Assembly: GCA_022376515.1 (NCBI GenBank)
Contig: WTXI01000460.1
Location: 1-24,148, forward strand
DNA: 24,148 bases
Direction: 5' to 3'
DNA from: Lactifluus volemus
Taxonomy: Eukaryota > Basidiomycota > Agaricomycetes > Russulales > Russulaceae
The notes below the pieces were generated by a model. It was not told the origin of the DNA and made no database searches. It worked only from the letters and a program-made list of their open reading frames with translations. The position numbers were made by a program, and so were the translations under genes. This document shows positions 1-8,033 of this stretch, in pieces. How positions within the stretch are numbered: position 1 is the first letter of the stretch; each line of letters starts with the position of its first letter.

Positions 1-140
1 AGCGGCGGAAGGGAGCTATAACAGCATGAGGATAAGGTCGAGAAAGGAATATGTGCGATCGCACCGAGAAAATGAAGAAAAGGAAGAGAGTAAACAACTT
101 GAGACGGAGCATTGAATTGAGAGGAGAGACTCGCTCGCGC

Positions 141-154
141 CACGACGCGTCGTG
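141..154. promoter_or_regulatory. 14-bp perfect palindrome with ACGCGT core upstream of ARP1
   Basis: CACGACGCGTCGTG equals its own reverse complement and lies 55 bp upstream of the ARP1 start codon. Its centre is ACGCGT, the MluI cell-cycle box (MCB) bound by MBF-type factors in yeasts. The sequence itself is certain. A regulatory role is inferred only from position and motif. Confidence 0.35.
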
Positions 155-208
155 CAAACACCAACTCGGAGGTCCACATTCGTTCAACTTACAACTGGCA
201 CGGGTTGA

Positions 209-1780
209 ATGTCCGCTGAATACGAAGACGTCCTTACTAACCAGCCCGTTGTTATCGATAACGTCTGCAACCAAGCAGCTATATCTCCGTCCACCTTCTT
301 TGTCTCATTCGGTCCTTTTTCTCTAGGGCTCGGGAACAATCAAGGCAGGATTCGCTGGTCAGGATCATCCGAAATGCTTCTTCCCCTCATAGTCCGTCTT
401 TTCCCCTTTTCTGGTTCGCGTGTGATCACTGACGGCAGCCAAAAGTGTCGGGCGGCCAAAGCACGTTCGAGTGATGGCCGGTGCTCTTGAAGGGGACGTC
501 TTCATAGGCAGGAAAGCCCAGGAATTTAGGGGGTTGTTGAAGATCAAGTACCCCATGGAACACGGCATCGTAACCGACTGGGACGATATGGAACGCATAT
601 GGAATTGGGTTTATGCGGAAGAGTTGGGCACACTCAGCGAAGAGGTCCGTCCCTACGTCTTGTCTGTCGCATTGGCTCACTTGCGCTCCATGGGATAATA
701 TACAGCATCCAGTGCTGCTCACCGAAGCTCCATTAAACCCGCGAACGAATCGAGAGTCGGCAGCACAAATCCTCTTCGATACATTCAACGTCCCCGCTTT
801 ATACATATCCGTACAAGCCGTTTTATCATTGTACGGACGCGCTCCCATCCCCGCTCACCGGTCCACTCTAATAAAGGTTACAATAGATACGCATCTGGTC
901 GAACAACAGGCATCGTCCTTGACTCAGGGGATGGTGTCACACACGCAGTACCGGTGTTTGAGGGATTCTCTATGCCGCATGCTATTCGCAGAGTAGATGT
1001 CGCGGGAAGGTACGTTGCGAAACGGGTGTTCTAAATGTTACCTGCAGTGGCTGCAACTGCACAGGGATGTGACGGAGCACCTTCAACTATTGCTTCGAAA
1101 GGCTGGGCACCATCTCCACACTACAGCCGAGCAAGAGGTGGTGCGAACCATCAAGGAGAAGAACTGTTATATCGCGTTGAACCCCCAAAAAGAGGAAAAG
1201 GAAACGCATGGTCGCACCGAAATCTTTCGACTACCCGACGGTAACACTATCTCAGTATGATTCCGACCTCGTGTGCTACGTGGGGGCGCTGCTAACGCCA
1301 CAGCTAGCTGGGACCAGAACGATTTCGTGCAGCAGAGATTCTTTTCAATCCGGAGATTATTGGCCTGGAAGATGCCGGCGTTCACCAGGTTGTTGTCGAC
1401 TCCATTAATCGCGTGGATATGGACTTGCGGAAAAGCCTGTTTTCCAACATTGTGTTGAGTGGGGGCACCACGCTTTGCACTGGTATGTCGAATTTAGCAT
1501 ATGCAACACTCGCGTTGCTCATCGTTGTAGGTTATGGTGACCGGCTCTTGAATGAAGTCAAGAGAATGAAAGAAGGGAAGCTCAAGATCTACGCGCCGCC
1601 AGAGCGAAAATATTCGACATGGATCGGTGGGTCCATCCTTGCTGGGTTGAATACGTTCAAAAAGGTCAGTCGTCTAGTATCGATTCACTGTTTCTGCATC
1701 CTAATCAACCTCAGATGTGGGTTTCCGCAGAAGAGTATCAAGAAGACCCAGAGATTATTCACAAGAAATTCGGATTCTGA
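209..1780 (+). CDS. ARP1: Actin-related protein 1 (centractin), dynactin filament subunit
   Basis: Nine exons: 209-262, 327-391, 446-644, 706-830, 887-1009, 1065-1254, 1308-1482, 1531-1664, 1715-1780. They encode 376 residues, the usual centractin length. Every junction is GT..AG and keeps frame; introns are 48-64 nt. The actin fold is readable throughout: the N-terminal phosphate loop around [11 protein letters not shown] (residues 19-29), DSGDGVTH (phosphate 2), SGGTTL, and the C-terminal [10 protein letters not shown]. The start [18 protein letters not shown] and the end IIHKKFGF are centractin-like rather than conventional actin. Arp1 forms the short filament of dynactin, which links cytoplasmic dynein to cargo and supports nuclear and vesicle movement in hyphae. 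It converges with the eS24 gene, with 246 bp between stop codons. No break or missing key residue was seen. Confidence 0.96.
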
Positions 1781-2026
1781 TGTTGGGCCCTAGGCCTACT
1801 CTTACCTACCTGCAGTGTAATGTTGATTAAAATACAATACCCCCGCATATAGACACCTGTTCTACTAGGTTATGTATTGATGGCCCGCAATCATATGTTG
1901 CCATGTCCATGTCGGTGCATATGCATATATTCATGGGTGGTGCAATAAGCTTATGCATCAACATCGTGATAAAGGTTTGACATGCAGTATAAAAACAACC
2001 GTGAAATTTCAGTCCGCACGGTAATT

Positions 2027-2715
2027 TTACTTTCCCTTCTTGGGAGGTTCTGCAGCCTTGATCTTTTTGGTTCCACGGAACTGAGAATGGACAGGTTATA
2101 AAGGTGGCAACGATTACAACGTGCAAAGCAACGTACCTTCTTTGCGCGATTCTTGCGCTCCTTACGCAGTTTACGGGATGCCTTGTCCTTCTTGGATACG
2201 AGGCCAGCCTATCGTATAACATGGCTTATGTGTGAGCGAAAAGACACCAGCAACAGGATGAATGTGTCACTCACCCGCACTAGGCGGTACTTGGGTTCAA
2301 ACTTCTTTTGTGATTCCTCATCATCGTAAATTAACGCAAATCCCGTGCTCCGGCCACCACCAAAGTGTGTCTTGAACCCAAAAGGGATGACACGATTCTT
2401 GTCAGCCTTGTAGAGCGCCGCGAGCTTCTCAGACAGCTCGGTTCTGGAGATCGGCGGTCGTGATGGGTGAATAACGTCAACGATGAACTGCTTGCGGGAA
2501 AGGAGGCGGTTTGTGGTAAATTTACGAGTGCGGATTGTGACCGGTGCTGAATTATCCTGCAGAAATAGCGTGTAAGCGTGCGTCGCATGAAAAACAGCAG
2601 TAGCGTCATCCGGGCACAGAGGCACCCATCCAACCCATCCAATGCACATTCTCCCCATGATTTGACGCAGATGCATGATCCTACGCATAATATGCATGAT
2701 GACACTCACTGCCAT
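2027..2715 (-). CDS. RPS24: 40S ribosomal protein S24 (eS24)
   Basis: Four exons on the minus strand, in transcript order: 2715-2710, 2556-2275, 2208-2137, 2080-2027. The protein has 137 residues, typical for eS24. VTIRTRKF near the N-terminus, the central [20 protein letters not shown] and the Lys/Arg-rich tail with [14 protein letters not shown] are the family signature. eS24 belongs to the small ribosomal subunit. The first exon holds only ATG GCA, followed by a 153-nt intron, far longer than the other two (56 and 66 nt). A near start-codon-only first exon is also known in animal RPS24. The start was chosen because M-A joins directly to [10 protein letters not shown] in frame with a GTGAGT donor. 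A different first exon is possible, because the intron supplies several upstream ATGs, but none reads as well. Confidence 0.94.
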
Positions 2716-2921
2716 GGCTTCGTCCTACGATTATTTTATACCTCTGCTTGTGCGGTCTGCAGGACGGACGTGCCGTTTTGTCGATGTTGCTTTTGCGGGT
2801 CTGGAAATTGAATTTGGATCAAAGTCCGTTCGGGCATAGCCGAACCACAGGATCCGGCACGGGTGCTGCTCCCGGAACAGCGACGGCAGGTTTAAGCTGT
2901 ATTACTCTCGTCCTATTTATC

Positions 2922-3742
2922 ATGAGCCTGAGTGCCAGCTCGTTTGCACCATATGTAGGTCATTAAATCCTCGTGCGAAAGCGCACAGCACTCACCATAC
3001 CTCCTCTCTTTGCAACTTGAAGACTCCACCCCCCGATGATCCAGGTTATCCGTCCCAACAACAACCTTCCATGTCGTCGTCGCGCTTTGCGCGTTCATGG
3101 TTCCCTACTCAGCCCCCTACCCGGGAAGTAACGTCCTACCAGTCAGGAGGGATTCCGAGCTGGGAGACAGCCATTGCGGGTGGTTCGGGCGCAGATGAGG
3201 AAGTAGGAACCCAGATACACAATCAATGGGAGACACGGTACAATATGCGAGTAGACTTCCTCGCTGCGTGGGCCTACGTCCTTGGACCGGTTTCCGGTGC
3301 GTGCTATCGTCTTCTGTCCTTATATTCTATAATCGCCATTCGATACATTGAGCCCTGATATAGCGTTTTGCATGCTTATCCTTGAGACCCATAACGACTA
3401 CGTCCGATTCCACGGTGCGCCAGTCCTGCTGTGTCCACTGTGTTACTCGATTAAAGCTTGTTGTATTAGCGTATCAGTCGGCTTTACTTTCGACCCCTCT
3501 TATTCTTCTGAGAATACTCGCATCACTCTTGCAGCTACCTTCCATCTTGCAGACGTTTCTCACCTTGGTTCTCATTTCTTCCGTAGGCTTCATGTCGTAC
3601 GTCTACCCTGAATCCTCGCGACCTAGCACTAATAGCTCGACATAGATTTCGGGCCCACAATGACGCCTCACGCAATGGATTGTCCCGGTTTTATGTGCCC
3701 TTCATCGGGCCCCTTGCGGAACGCTGGTTAGACGATGAGTAA
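2922..3742 (+). CDS. Tic20/DUF4870-like small multi-pass membrane protein
   Basis: Five exons: 2922-2954, 3023-3296, 3364-3414, 3470-3596, 3646-3742, giving 193 residues. The first 80 or so residues are Pro/Ser/Gln-rich and probably disordered. After the motif NQWETRYNMRVDFLAAWAY come three hydrophobic stretches: around FLAAWAYVLGPVSAFCMLIL, around SALLSTPLILLRILASLL, and around LQTFLTLVLISSVGFM. The linker ETHNDYVRFHAYQ and the tail FYVPFIGPLAERWLDDE are typical of a conserved, poorly characterised fungal family related to Tic20/DUF4870 proteins. The fungal function is unknown, and a role in plastid import does not apply here. Exons 2-5 are well supported by frame continuity. Exon 1 (11 codons) is less certain because translation could begin at ATG 3071. 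No signal peptide is visible. Confidence 0.83.
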
Positions 3743-3763
3743 CCATTACTGTAATTAATGGTT
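3741..3763. repeat. Inverted repeat at the stop codon of the Tic20-like gene
   Basis: AACCATTA at 3741-3748 and TAATGGTT at 3756-3763 are perfect 8-bp inverted arms with a 7-nt spacer. The left arm overlaps the TAA stop codon (3740-3742). In RNA this would be an AU-rich hairpin at the very start of the 3' UTR. It could be chance, or it could matter for transcript end formation. Confidence 0.4.
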
Positions 3764-4057
3764 GTACCACCAGGTATTCACCAGACTTGATTATTGGATG
3801 CAACAAACTGACAACTCTTCTCCCCGCAGATCACTTCGCGGTATTTTGGAGACGTGCAGAAGTGCAAATGAGACCAGAAACAGCGGCTAGACATTGACTC
3901 TCACCATAGCAATGCAATGACAAAACAAAAACCAATTACAGATCAACTAGAGCTACATGAACACGCGCCTGCGTACAGTACGATGGTGCATAGATATCAA
4001 TGGGGTTAGTGTGTGGAGCGGGAAGCTGTGGTATCTCAAACACATAGGCAAACCACA
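3743..4057. other. Convergent intergenic region, no gene seen
   Basis: These 315 bases separate the stop codons of two convergent genes, the Tic20-like gene (+) and the secreted-protein gene (-). Apart from the small inverted repeat at its left end, I see no coding pattern, RNA gene or repeat. It presumably holds both 3' UTRs. Confidence 0.6.
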
Positions 4058-4998
4058 TCAGCACTTGAGCAACTGACACGCCACCTGGCCATATTCCTCA
4101 CTGAGCTCAGCGAGCATTGGCTGGAGAGAGTCGAGAAGAACGTCTGTGAGGCTCTTGGTGTCATTGAGCAACTCGTCTATAATGCACTTGATGTCGTAGA
4201 CGACTGGTGAGGGTCAGTCAGGATACAATGCAGTATAAGTGGTAACAACGACGACGCACTCGGGCCAAGAATCGGTCCTAATAACGGAAAACAACGAAGT
4301 AATTCGGCGATGGCTTTGATGATATCCTTGTGAAAGTTAAGTAACTCTTTGACAAGCGTTTCGAGGTGGTTGTGTTGGTCGTAAGAGGCGAGGCCTTTCT
4401 CAGCGCGTGAGCGATCCATGGTTGTTTTGAAGCCGCGCGAATTAGTGTGGAAGGCCGTAAGCGCAGAGGCACAACCCTGTTCAATCATTGAGGAATCGCT
4501 CTGACTTGAACAGGACGCTTGAGAAGAATATGCAGAATATTCCTCTGCACGCATCGACCCTGCTTAGTGGTAACGAAAGAAGGATACAGAGTACGCACTA
4601 ATCTTTTGAGTGTTTTCATACGCCTTGGAGCAATAGCCATCAAGAATGGAGATGTAGTCCACGTTGGTAACGGCGTTGACGTTGCCACTCCGACTGTATG
4701 CGCCTGCGATTACTTTTGGCTCTGGATGGGTGGATCCAGAGAACGAGTAGTACGAGCGGTTTGAATGATTAGAGATAATGTCTCGAGGCCCAATATCGTT
4801 AGCTTTTGAGTTCAAATTCTTGAACTTGAGAGCCGAGAGGGAGCGTCCTGAGACATAATGCACAGACATAGTCTGGGGGGGGAAAGGATATGAAATAGGC
4901 TTCGCAAGCGCGGAGTATGAGAGTGTAGATGGAATTGCTATCAAAGCGACAGTTACGGCATGTACAGAGACGAAGAGTATTTGATAGACGCTGGGCAT
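4058..4998 (-). CDS. Putative secreted helical protein, family not recognised
   Basis: Three exons in transcript order: 4998-4599, 4559-4260, 4203-4058, joining in frame to 281 residues. Introns are 39 and 56 nt, with GTGCGT donors and CAG acceptors; 39 nt is unusually short, so that junction is the least certain. The N-terminus starts MPSVYQILFVSVHAVTVALI, a hydrophobic core that looks like a signal peptide. A Ser/Asn/Tyr-rich segment follows to about residue 150. The C-terminal 100 residues look like amphipathic helices: LETLVKELLNFHKDIIKAIA, then RCFPLLGPILGPIVYDIKCI, and an ending in ACQLLKC. Seven cysteines, three of them in the last 45 residues, could form disulfides after secretion. 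I recognise no domain. An extracellular or cell-wall role is inferred only from the leader. The gene is probably transcribed from the region near 5100-5250. Confidence 0.72.
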
Positions 4999-5464
4999 CC
5001 TAGGTGCAGAATTCGAAGTTGCTTGTACGACGGAGAAAATAGACGGCGCGTCAAGCGCTTTGAAGAAGGCGGCGTCAAAGAAGGAGTTAAAAGGAAAGAA
5101 TGAAGGATGGAATATGAACAGATGTTCCCGACTTAAATGGTGTGTTCGTCTGTATTTGTCCGTCGACCAAATAAACGCCGCGTACTGGGGCGCTAGTCAC
5201 GTGTTAAACATGCCAGTATTACTGTATGACCAATAACAATAACGAGAGTGAAATGACGTATGATAGCGAGCTAGCGCGCGTATATAAAGTCCTGAAATCA
5301 AAGTCCAAGAAAGTTCGAATATGAATATGCCACTGGCACTTTGATGCCTAGAGTGGAATACATGCAGTATGGTTACTTGCGAGTTTGTAGCCAGCCATGC
5401 AATGCAATTATAGACTGTTCAAAATCCCGCTCAGCCAGTATGAATAGGGACGGCCGTTGTACGT
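4999..5464. other. Intergenic region upstream of the secreted-protein gene
   Basis: This 466-base stretch lies between the start of the secreted-protein gene and the 3' end of the PriA-like relic, both on the minus strand. It contains GTCACGTGTT with a CACGTG core at 5198-5203, about 200 bp upstream of the ATG, and TATATAAAG on the plus strand at 5281-5289, which faces away from any gene I can support. The open frame seen here on the plus strand is antisense to the relic and has no family features. Confidence 0.5.
5198..5203. promoter_or_regulatory. CACGTG E-box core upstream of the secreted-protein gene
   Basis: The hexamer CACGTG sits in the context GTCACGTGTT, about 200 bp upstream of ATG 4998. 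CACGTG is the core site of bHLH factors such as Cbf1 and Pho4 in fungi. A role here is inferred from position only. Its flank differs from the fuller TCACGTGA palindromes before SEC39 and VPS18. Confidence 0.3.
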
Positions 5465-5995
5465 TCAAGTCAACACACCGATGCAACGGCCAGCTTTGCA
5501 TCCTACATTCCAGGCGCTACGAATGCTTGTACAATCTTGACCCGTACCGACTGAGGGGCATCCTCCGCATGACCGGAGATCGTGCTTGGTATCAACGCAT
5601 TCGTAGTCCGAGAAAAGATACTGAGCTCCGACGACAGGGCAAGTGGTCAGGTCATCAGGGCACAAATTGTTGGCGCTAACTTTCTGAGTACGCTTCTTCC
5701 GACCGTGACTACCGTGACCATGAGAAGCTTGAGGAGGTTGCTGATTGCGACGAGTTGGCACTGGTTGACACTGGTTGACACTTGTAGTTCCCAGAAATCC
5801 ATTCCCACCCAGGAGAACATTTAGAAGGAGGGCCTGGGTGAGAAGGAACACAGCATCTAAAGGAGTCACCCCAGTACCATCCGAACGGGAACTGAACCAG
5901 TGGGAGGGCTGGGGGATTGGATGGACCGCCATGCGGAAGGCAGCAGGATATAGGGTCATACCCGTATACGAGAGAAAAGTTTGAATGACATGACT
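5465..5995 (-). pseudogene. PriA-like cysteine-rich secreted protein gene, frameshifted relic
   Basis: Two minus-strand frames each carry half of a PriA-type protein (the family of Lentinula edodes priA: secreted, cysteine-rich, linked to fruiting). The upstream frame, about 5995-5780, reads CCLPHGG, FGWYWGDSFRCCVPSHPGPP and CSPGWEWISGNYKCQP. The downstream frame, about 5770-5465, reads VPTRRNQQPPQ, then CPDDLTTCPV, YECVDT, SCGGC, GQDC and AWNVGCKAGRC. The switch falls exactly at a perfect 10-bp tandem duplication (5761-5780). One unit fewer would align both halves, so this is probably a real slippage or duplication lesion, unless it is an assembly error. No ATG or signal peptide is found in frame upstream; stop codons close the upstream frame near 5997. 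The 3' end stops soon after AGRC, before the expected last cysteines. Downstream-frame codons alone leave 164 residues open from 5959, but that reading has no cysteine pattern in its first third. Confidence 0.7.
5761..5780. repeat. Perfect 10-bp tandem duplication inside the PriA-like relic
   Basis: CTGGTTGACA occurs twice, directly abutting, at 5761-5770 and 5771-5780. Ten is not a multiple of three, so the second copy shifts the reading frame. It marks the exact boundary between the two frames that carry the PriA-like cysteine motifs. Confidence 0.9.
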
Positions 5996-6106
5996 GTCAT
6001 CAGCGAAGAGACTCCCTACCAGAATCCATCATCGGCGCATTCGGAAGGGCCGCTGAGGAGGGTGGCAGAACAACAATTCTCTCCCTCATCCCACATCAGT
6101 AAATGG

Positions 6107-6440
6107 TGCAAAAACTTTTTGACTTTTTGACTTTTGAAGGTGAAAAAGTACAAAAGTAAAAAATCTTGCATTGACCCACATGGGATGGAATATGAATTAA
6201 ACAACTTTAAGTAAGAAAAGTTTGAAAAGTTTAAATCAGTGTAATAAACTTACCAGCTGTCCGGGCCGGCCCCGGCTTAATAATCCAATCAATTCCAGGT
6301 AAAAAATTCTCACAGTTGCTCACATAATCATCCCACAGCATGCTTCCAATTAATTGCACATTGCGGTATTCGAACCCTCAACTTGTGCATGCAGTAATGA
6401 AGGCAAACCATCTGTTTACCATTACACCATCGAGGCTGGA
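6107..6440 (-). mobile_element. tRNA-derived SINE-like element
   Basis: Read on the minus strand, the head resembles a tRNA. A perfect A-box, TGGTGTAATGG (forward 6419-6429), is followed 42 nt later by a B-box, GGTTCGAATAC (forward 6366-6376), which differs from the consensus GGTTCGANTCC at one base. This is normal internal RNA polymerase III promoter spacing. The head looks most like a tRNA-Gly or tRNA-Glu but does not fold into a complete acceptor stem, so it is not a working tRNA gene. A body of about 230 bp follows, then an AT-rich 3' tail with short repeats of GTCAAAAA (forward about 6110-6135). Ends are approximate and I found no clear target-site duplication. No reverse transcriptase is encoded, as expected for a SINE. 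Confidence 0.55.
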
Positions 6441-6941
6441 TCTGTTGGCGGCTCTATGGCTTACTTCAATAGTCGCATAGTCACTTGACTCAGCTGGTTT
6501 CTTTTTTTTCGTTCACCGCTCGCGTTACCTTCCCTGTCGCCTCCCTCTGTCGCGAATCTCGGTCAGGATCGTTTTGGTTTGCCCGAAACCATTTCTTACG
6601 AGTCTCACCACTGCCTTCGCCATCAACAGCGTGGTCCTTTCCGGTGGTTTTCCAGCGCGTCATCTTTGGGGCACCTCTCTGCTTGTCCTCTTCCTCCTCT
6701 TCCTCCTGCTTTGCCTCTGCCTTTTGTGTTGTGATTGTGTTGGAGGGGTGTTGGGACACCTGAAGGGTGCTTCCCTGTCAGGTGTTGCTAGGTATGTTAT
6801 CTACTCTTCCACTTCACTAACTTCTCTGACTTTTCTGTAGTTTCCTTGCCCTCCCTTTCTTCTCCCTCGTCCCCCTTCGTCCCCCTTCGTTCCCTTCGAT
6901 GAGGGATGGCTTCGCGTCATCCCTCGATGCTGGAGGGACCC

Positions 6942-7460
6942 CATCGCACCGCATCGACGTCCTTGGCGTCGGGATCGCGCTGGCGGCGCCGTTGCGACCG
7001 CGAGAGCGCCAGACGCCTGGGAGCGATGTGGGGCATGTCCTCCTCTACCACTTCCCCGGCTGCTTCCGGACTCGGAGTTGCACCGCGTCGACATCTTTGG
7101 CGTCAGGATCGCGCTGGCGGCGCCGTTGCGACCGCCAGAGCACCAGACGCCTGCGACCGATGTGGGGCACGGCCTCCTCCCCTCTGCCGCTTTCCCCGCC
7201 CCTTCAGGATTCGGACTCGCACCGTGTCGATGTCCTTGGCGTCGGGATCGCGCTGGGCGACGCCGTTGCGAACGCCAGAGCGCCAGACGCCTGCGATCGA
7301 TGTGGGGCACGGCCTCCTCCCCTCTGCCGCTTCCCCCGCCCCTTCCGGATTCGGACTCGCACCGTGTCGATGTCCTTGGCGTCGGGATCGCGCTGGAAAC
7401 GCCGTTGCGACCGCCAGAGCGCCAGACGCCTGCGACCAGTGTGTGGCACGGCCTCCTCCC
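6942..7460. repeat. GC-rich minisatellite, four copies of a 134-140 bp unit
   Basis: Four successive copies share the anchor TTGGCGTCGGGATCGCGCTG (GTCAGG in copy 2) followed by CGCCAGACGCCTG and GATGTGGGGCA. The equivalent base falls at 6960, 7094, 7233 and 7373, so the spacings are 134, 139 and 140 bp. None is a multiple of three, so successive copies would be read in different frames. This argues against coding, although several frames stay open because the GC-rich unit contains few stops. Copies 3 and 4 are the most alike, and copies 1 and 2 have diverged most in the spacer. Confidence 0.85.
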
Positions 7461-7839
7461 GGTTTTAGATACCCCTGTCCAACACTAGACTGAGCGTAAT
7501 GTCATCGTCCCGACCGAGGTCTCTGAGCCAGATCCTCTCGAGATAGCCGATCTACCAGGTGAAGGCGTGAATGTCGTGGTCCCACCCGAGCCGTACTTCC
7601 CCACCACCCTCAACCACTCTAGCCCAAAACCCACGCCGCCGCAAGTCCACTCGCCCTGACCCACTTCTGTTGTAGATGGGGCGACTTCCTGATTTAGATG
7701 AGGGATGGCCGGGGTGGATATGCCCATGAGTAGTAGTAGTCCCTGAGCCGGGCATGAGGCCAATTTATCCCAGACTTGTATTGTACCCTTTGCTTCTCTG
7801 GATTCCCTGCTTTCCTTAGCTTCAGCACTAAGGAAAGGC
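7461..7839. other. Unassigned stretch within the repeat island
   Basis: Between the minisatellite and the ACTTTT cluster lie about 380 bases with moderate GC content. Open frames occur on both strands, but none starts convincingly or shows family features. I see nothing assignable here. Confidence 0.5.
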
Positions 7840-7972
7840 ACTTTTTCACTTTTGACACTGTTATCACTTTTCATGACTTTTTCTACTTGATTACTTTTTG
7901 TCAATGTAGTCAAAATAACTTTTTGGTGAATTCTAGGTTCCTTTTGGACTTTCGTGACTTTTCACACTTTTT
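7840..7972. repeat. Cluster of eight ACTTTT hexamers
   Basis: Eight copies of ACTTTT, all in the same orientation, fall within about 133 bases in contexts such as CACTTTTTCACTTTTGAC. A matching cluster, with three copies in this orientation and four inverted, lies at 6112-6230. The spacing is irregular, about 10-30 bp. It looks like a subterminal protein-binding array or a decayed AT-rich satellite. Confidence 0.6.
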
Positions 7973-7975
7973 CAG

Positions 7976-8013
7976 TCGCTCGAGCTCGGTCGAGCTCGAC
8001 CGAGCTCGAGCGA
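7976..8013. repeat. Perfect 38-bp palindrome
   Basis: The 38 bases from 7976 to 8013 equal their own reverse complement, with no spacer; the axis is between 7994 and 7995. The sequence is built from nested GAGCTC and CTCGAG units (for example CGAGCTCGGTCGAGCTCG), so shorter palindromes lie inside the long one. It directly follows the ACTTTT cluster and precedes the candidate right end of the repeat island at 8033. Single strands could fold into a 19-bp hairpin or a cruciform. Confidence 0.95.
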
Positions 8014-8033
8014 GTTCAAAAAAGTTTCGTGCA

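Larger units (their letters stand above)
6107..8033. mobile_element. Repeat-rich island, possible non-autonomous DNA transposon
   Basis: This 1.9-kb interval lies between the PriA-like relic and the DLD gene and contains no convincing gene. Its two ends are loosely inverted: the left end reads TGCAAAAACTTTTTGACT, and the right end, on the opposite strand, reads TGCACGAAACTTTTTTGAAC. Both ends carry clusters of ACTTTT/AAAAGT, resembling the subterminal binding-site arrays of some DNA transposons. No transposase frame and no clear target-site duplication were found. The inner part includes a Lys/Glu-rich minus-strand open frame (about 6490-6759) without an ATG near its beginning. The alternative is several independent repeats side by side. 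Confidence 0.3.

Noticed and set aside
2557..2709. Intronic snoRNA in RPS24
   Set aside because: No convincing pair of C (RTGATGA) and D (CTGA) boxes with terminal pairing, and no H/ACA layout, was seen.
2731..2740. TATAAAATAA as a TATA box for RPS24
   Set aside because: It ends only 15 bp upstream of the start codon, so normal TATA-to-start spacing would put transcription inside the first intron.
5281..5289. TATATAAAG as a promoter for a plus-strand gene at 5341-5679
   Set aside because: That frame is antisense to the PriA-like relic and has no family features. The motif is AT-rich and common.
6360..6440. A functional tRNA gene on the minus strand
   Set aside because: The A- and B-boxes are present, but the flanking bases do not pair as a 7-bp acceptor stem and the anticodon arm is poor. 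It fits a SINE head better.
6490..6759. Minus-strand 89-codon Lys/Glu-rich frame
   Set aside because: It opens with GTG rather than ATG, lies inside the repeat island, and shows no domain I can name. It could be a fragment of a mobile-element protein, but this is not supported enough to call.
6899..7493. Long open frames of 136-195 codons on the plus strand, and 81-169 codons on the minus strand, across the minisatellite
   Set aside because: Repeat units of 134, 139 and 140 bp would shift frame from copy to copy, composition is extreme Arg/Ala/Pro/Ser, and openness in several frames at once follows from high GC content.
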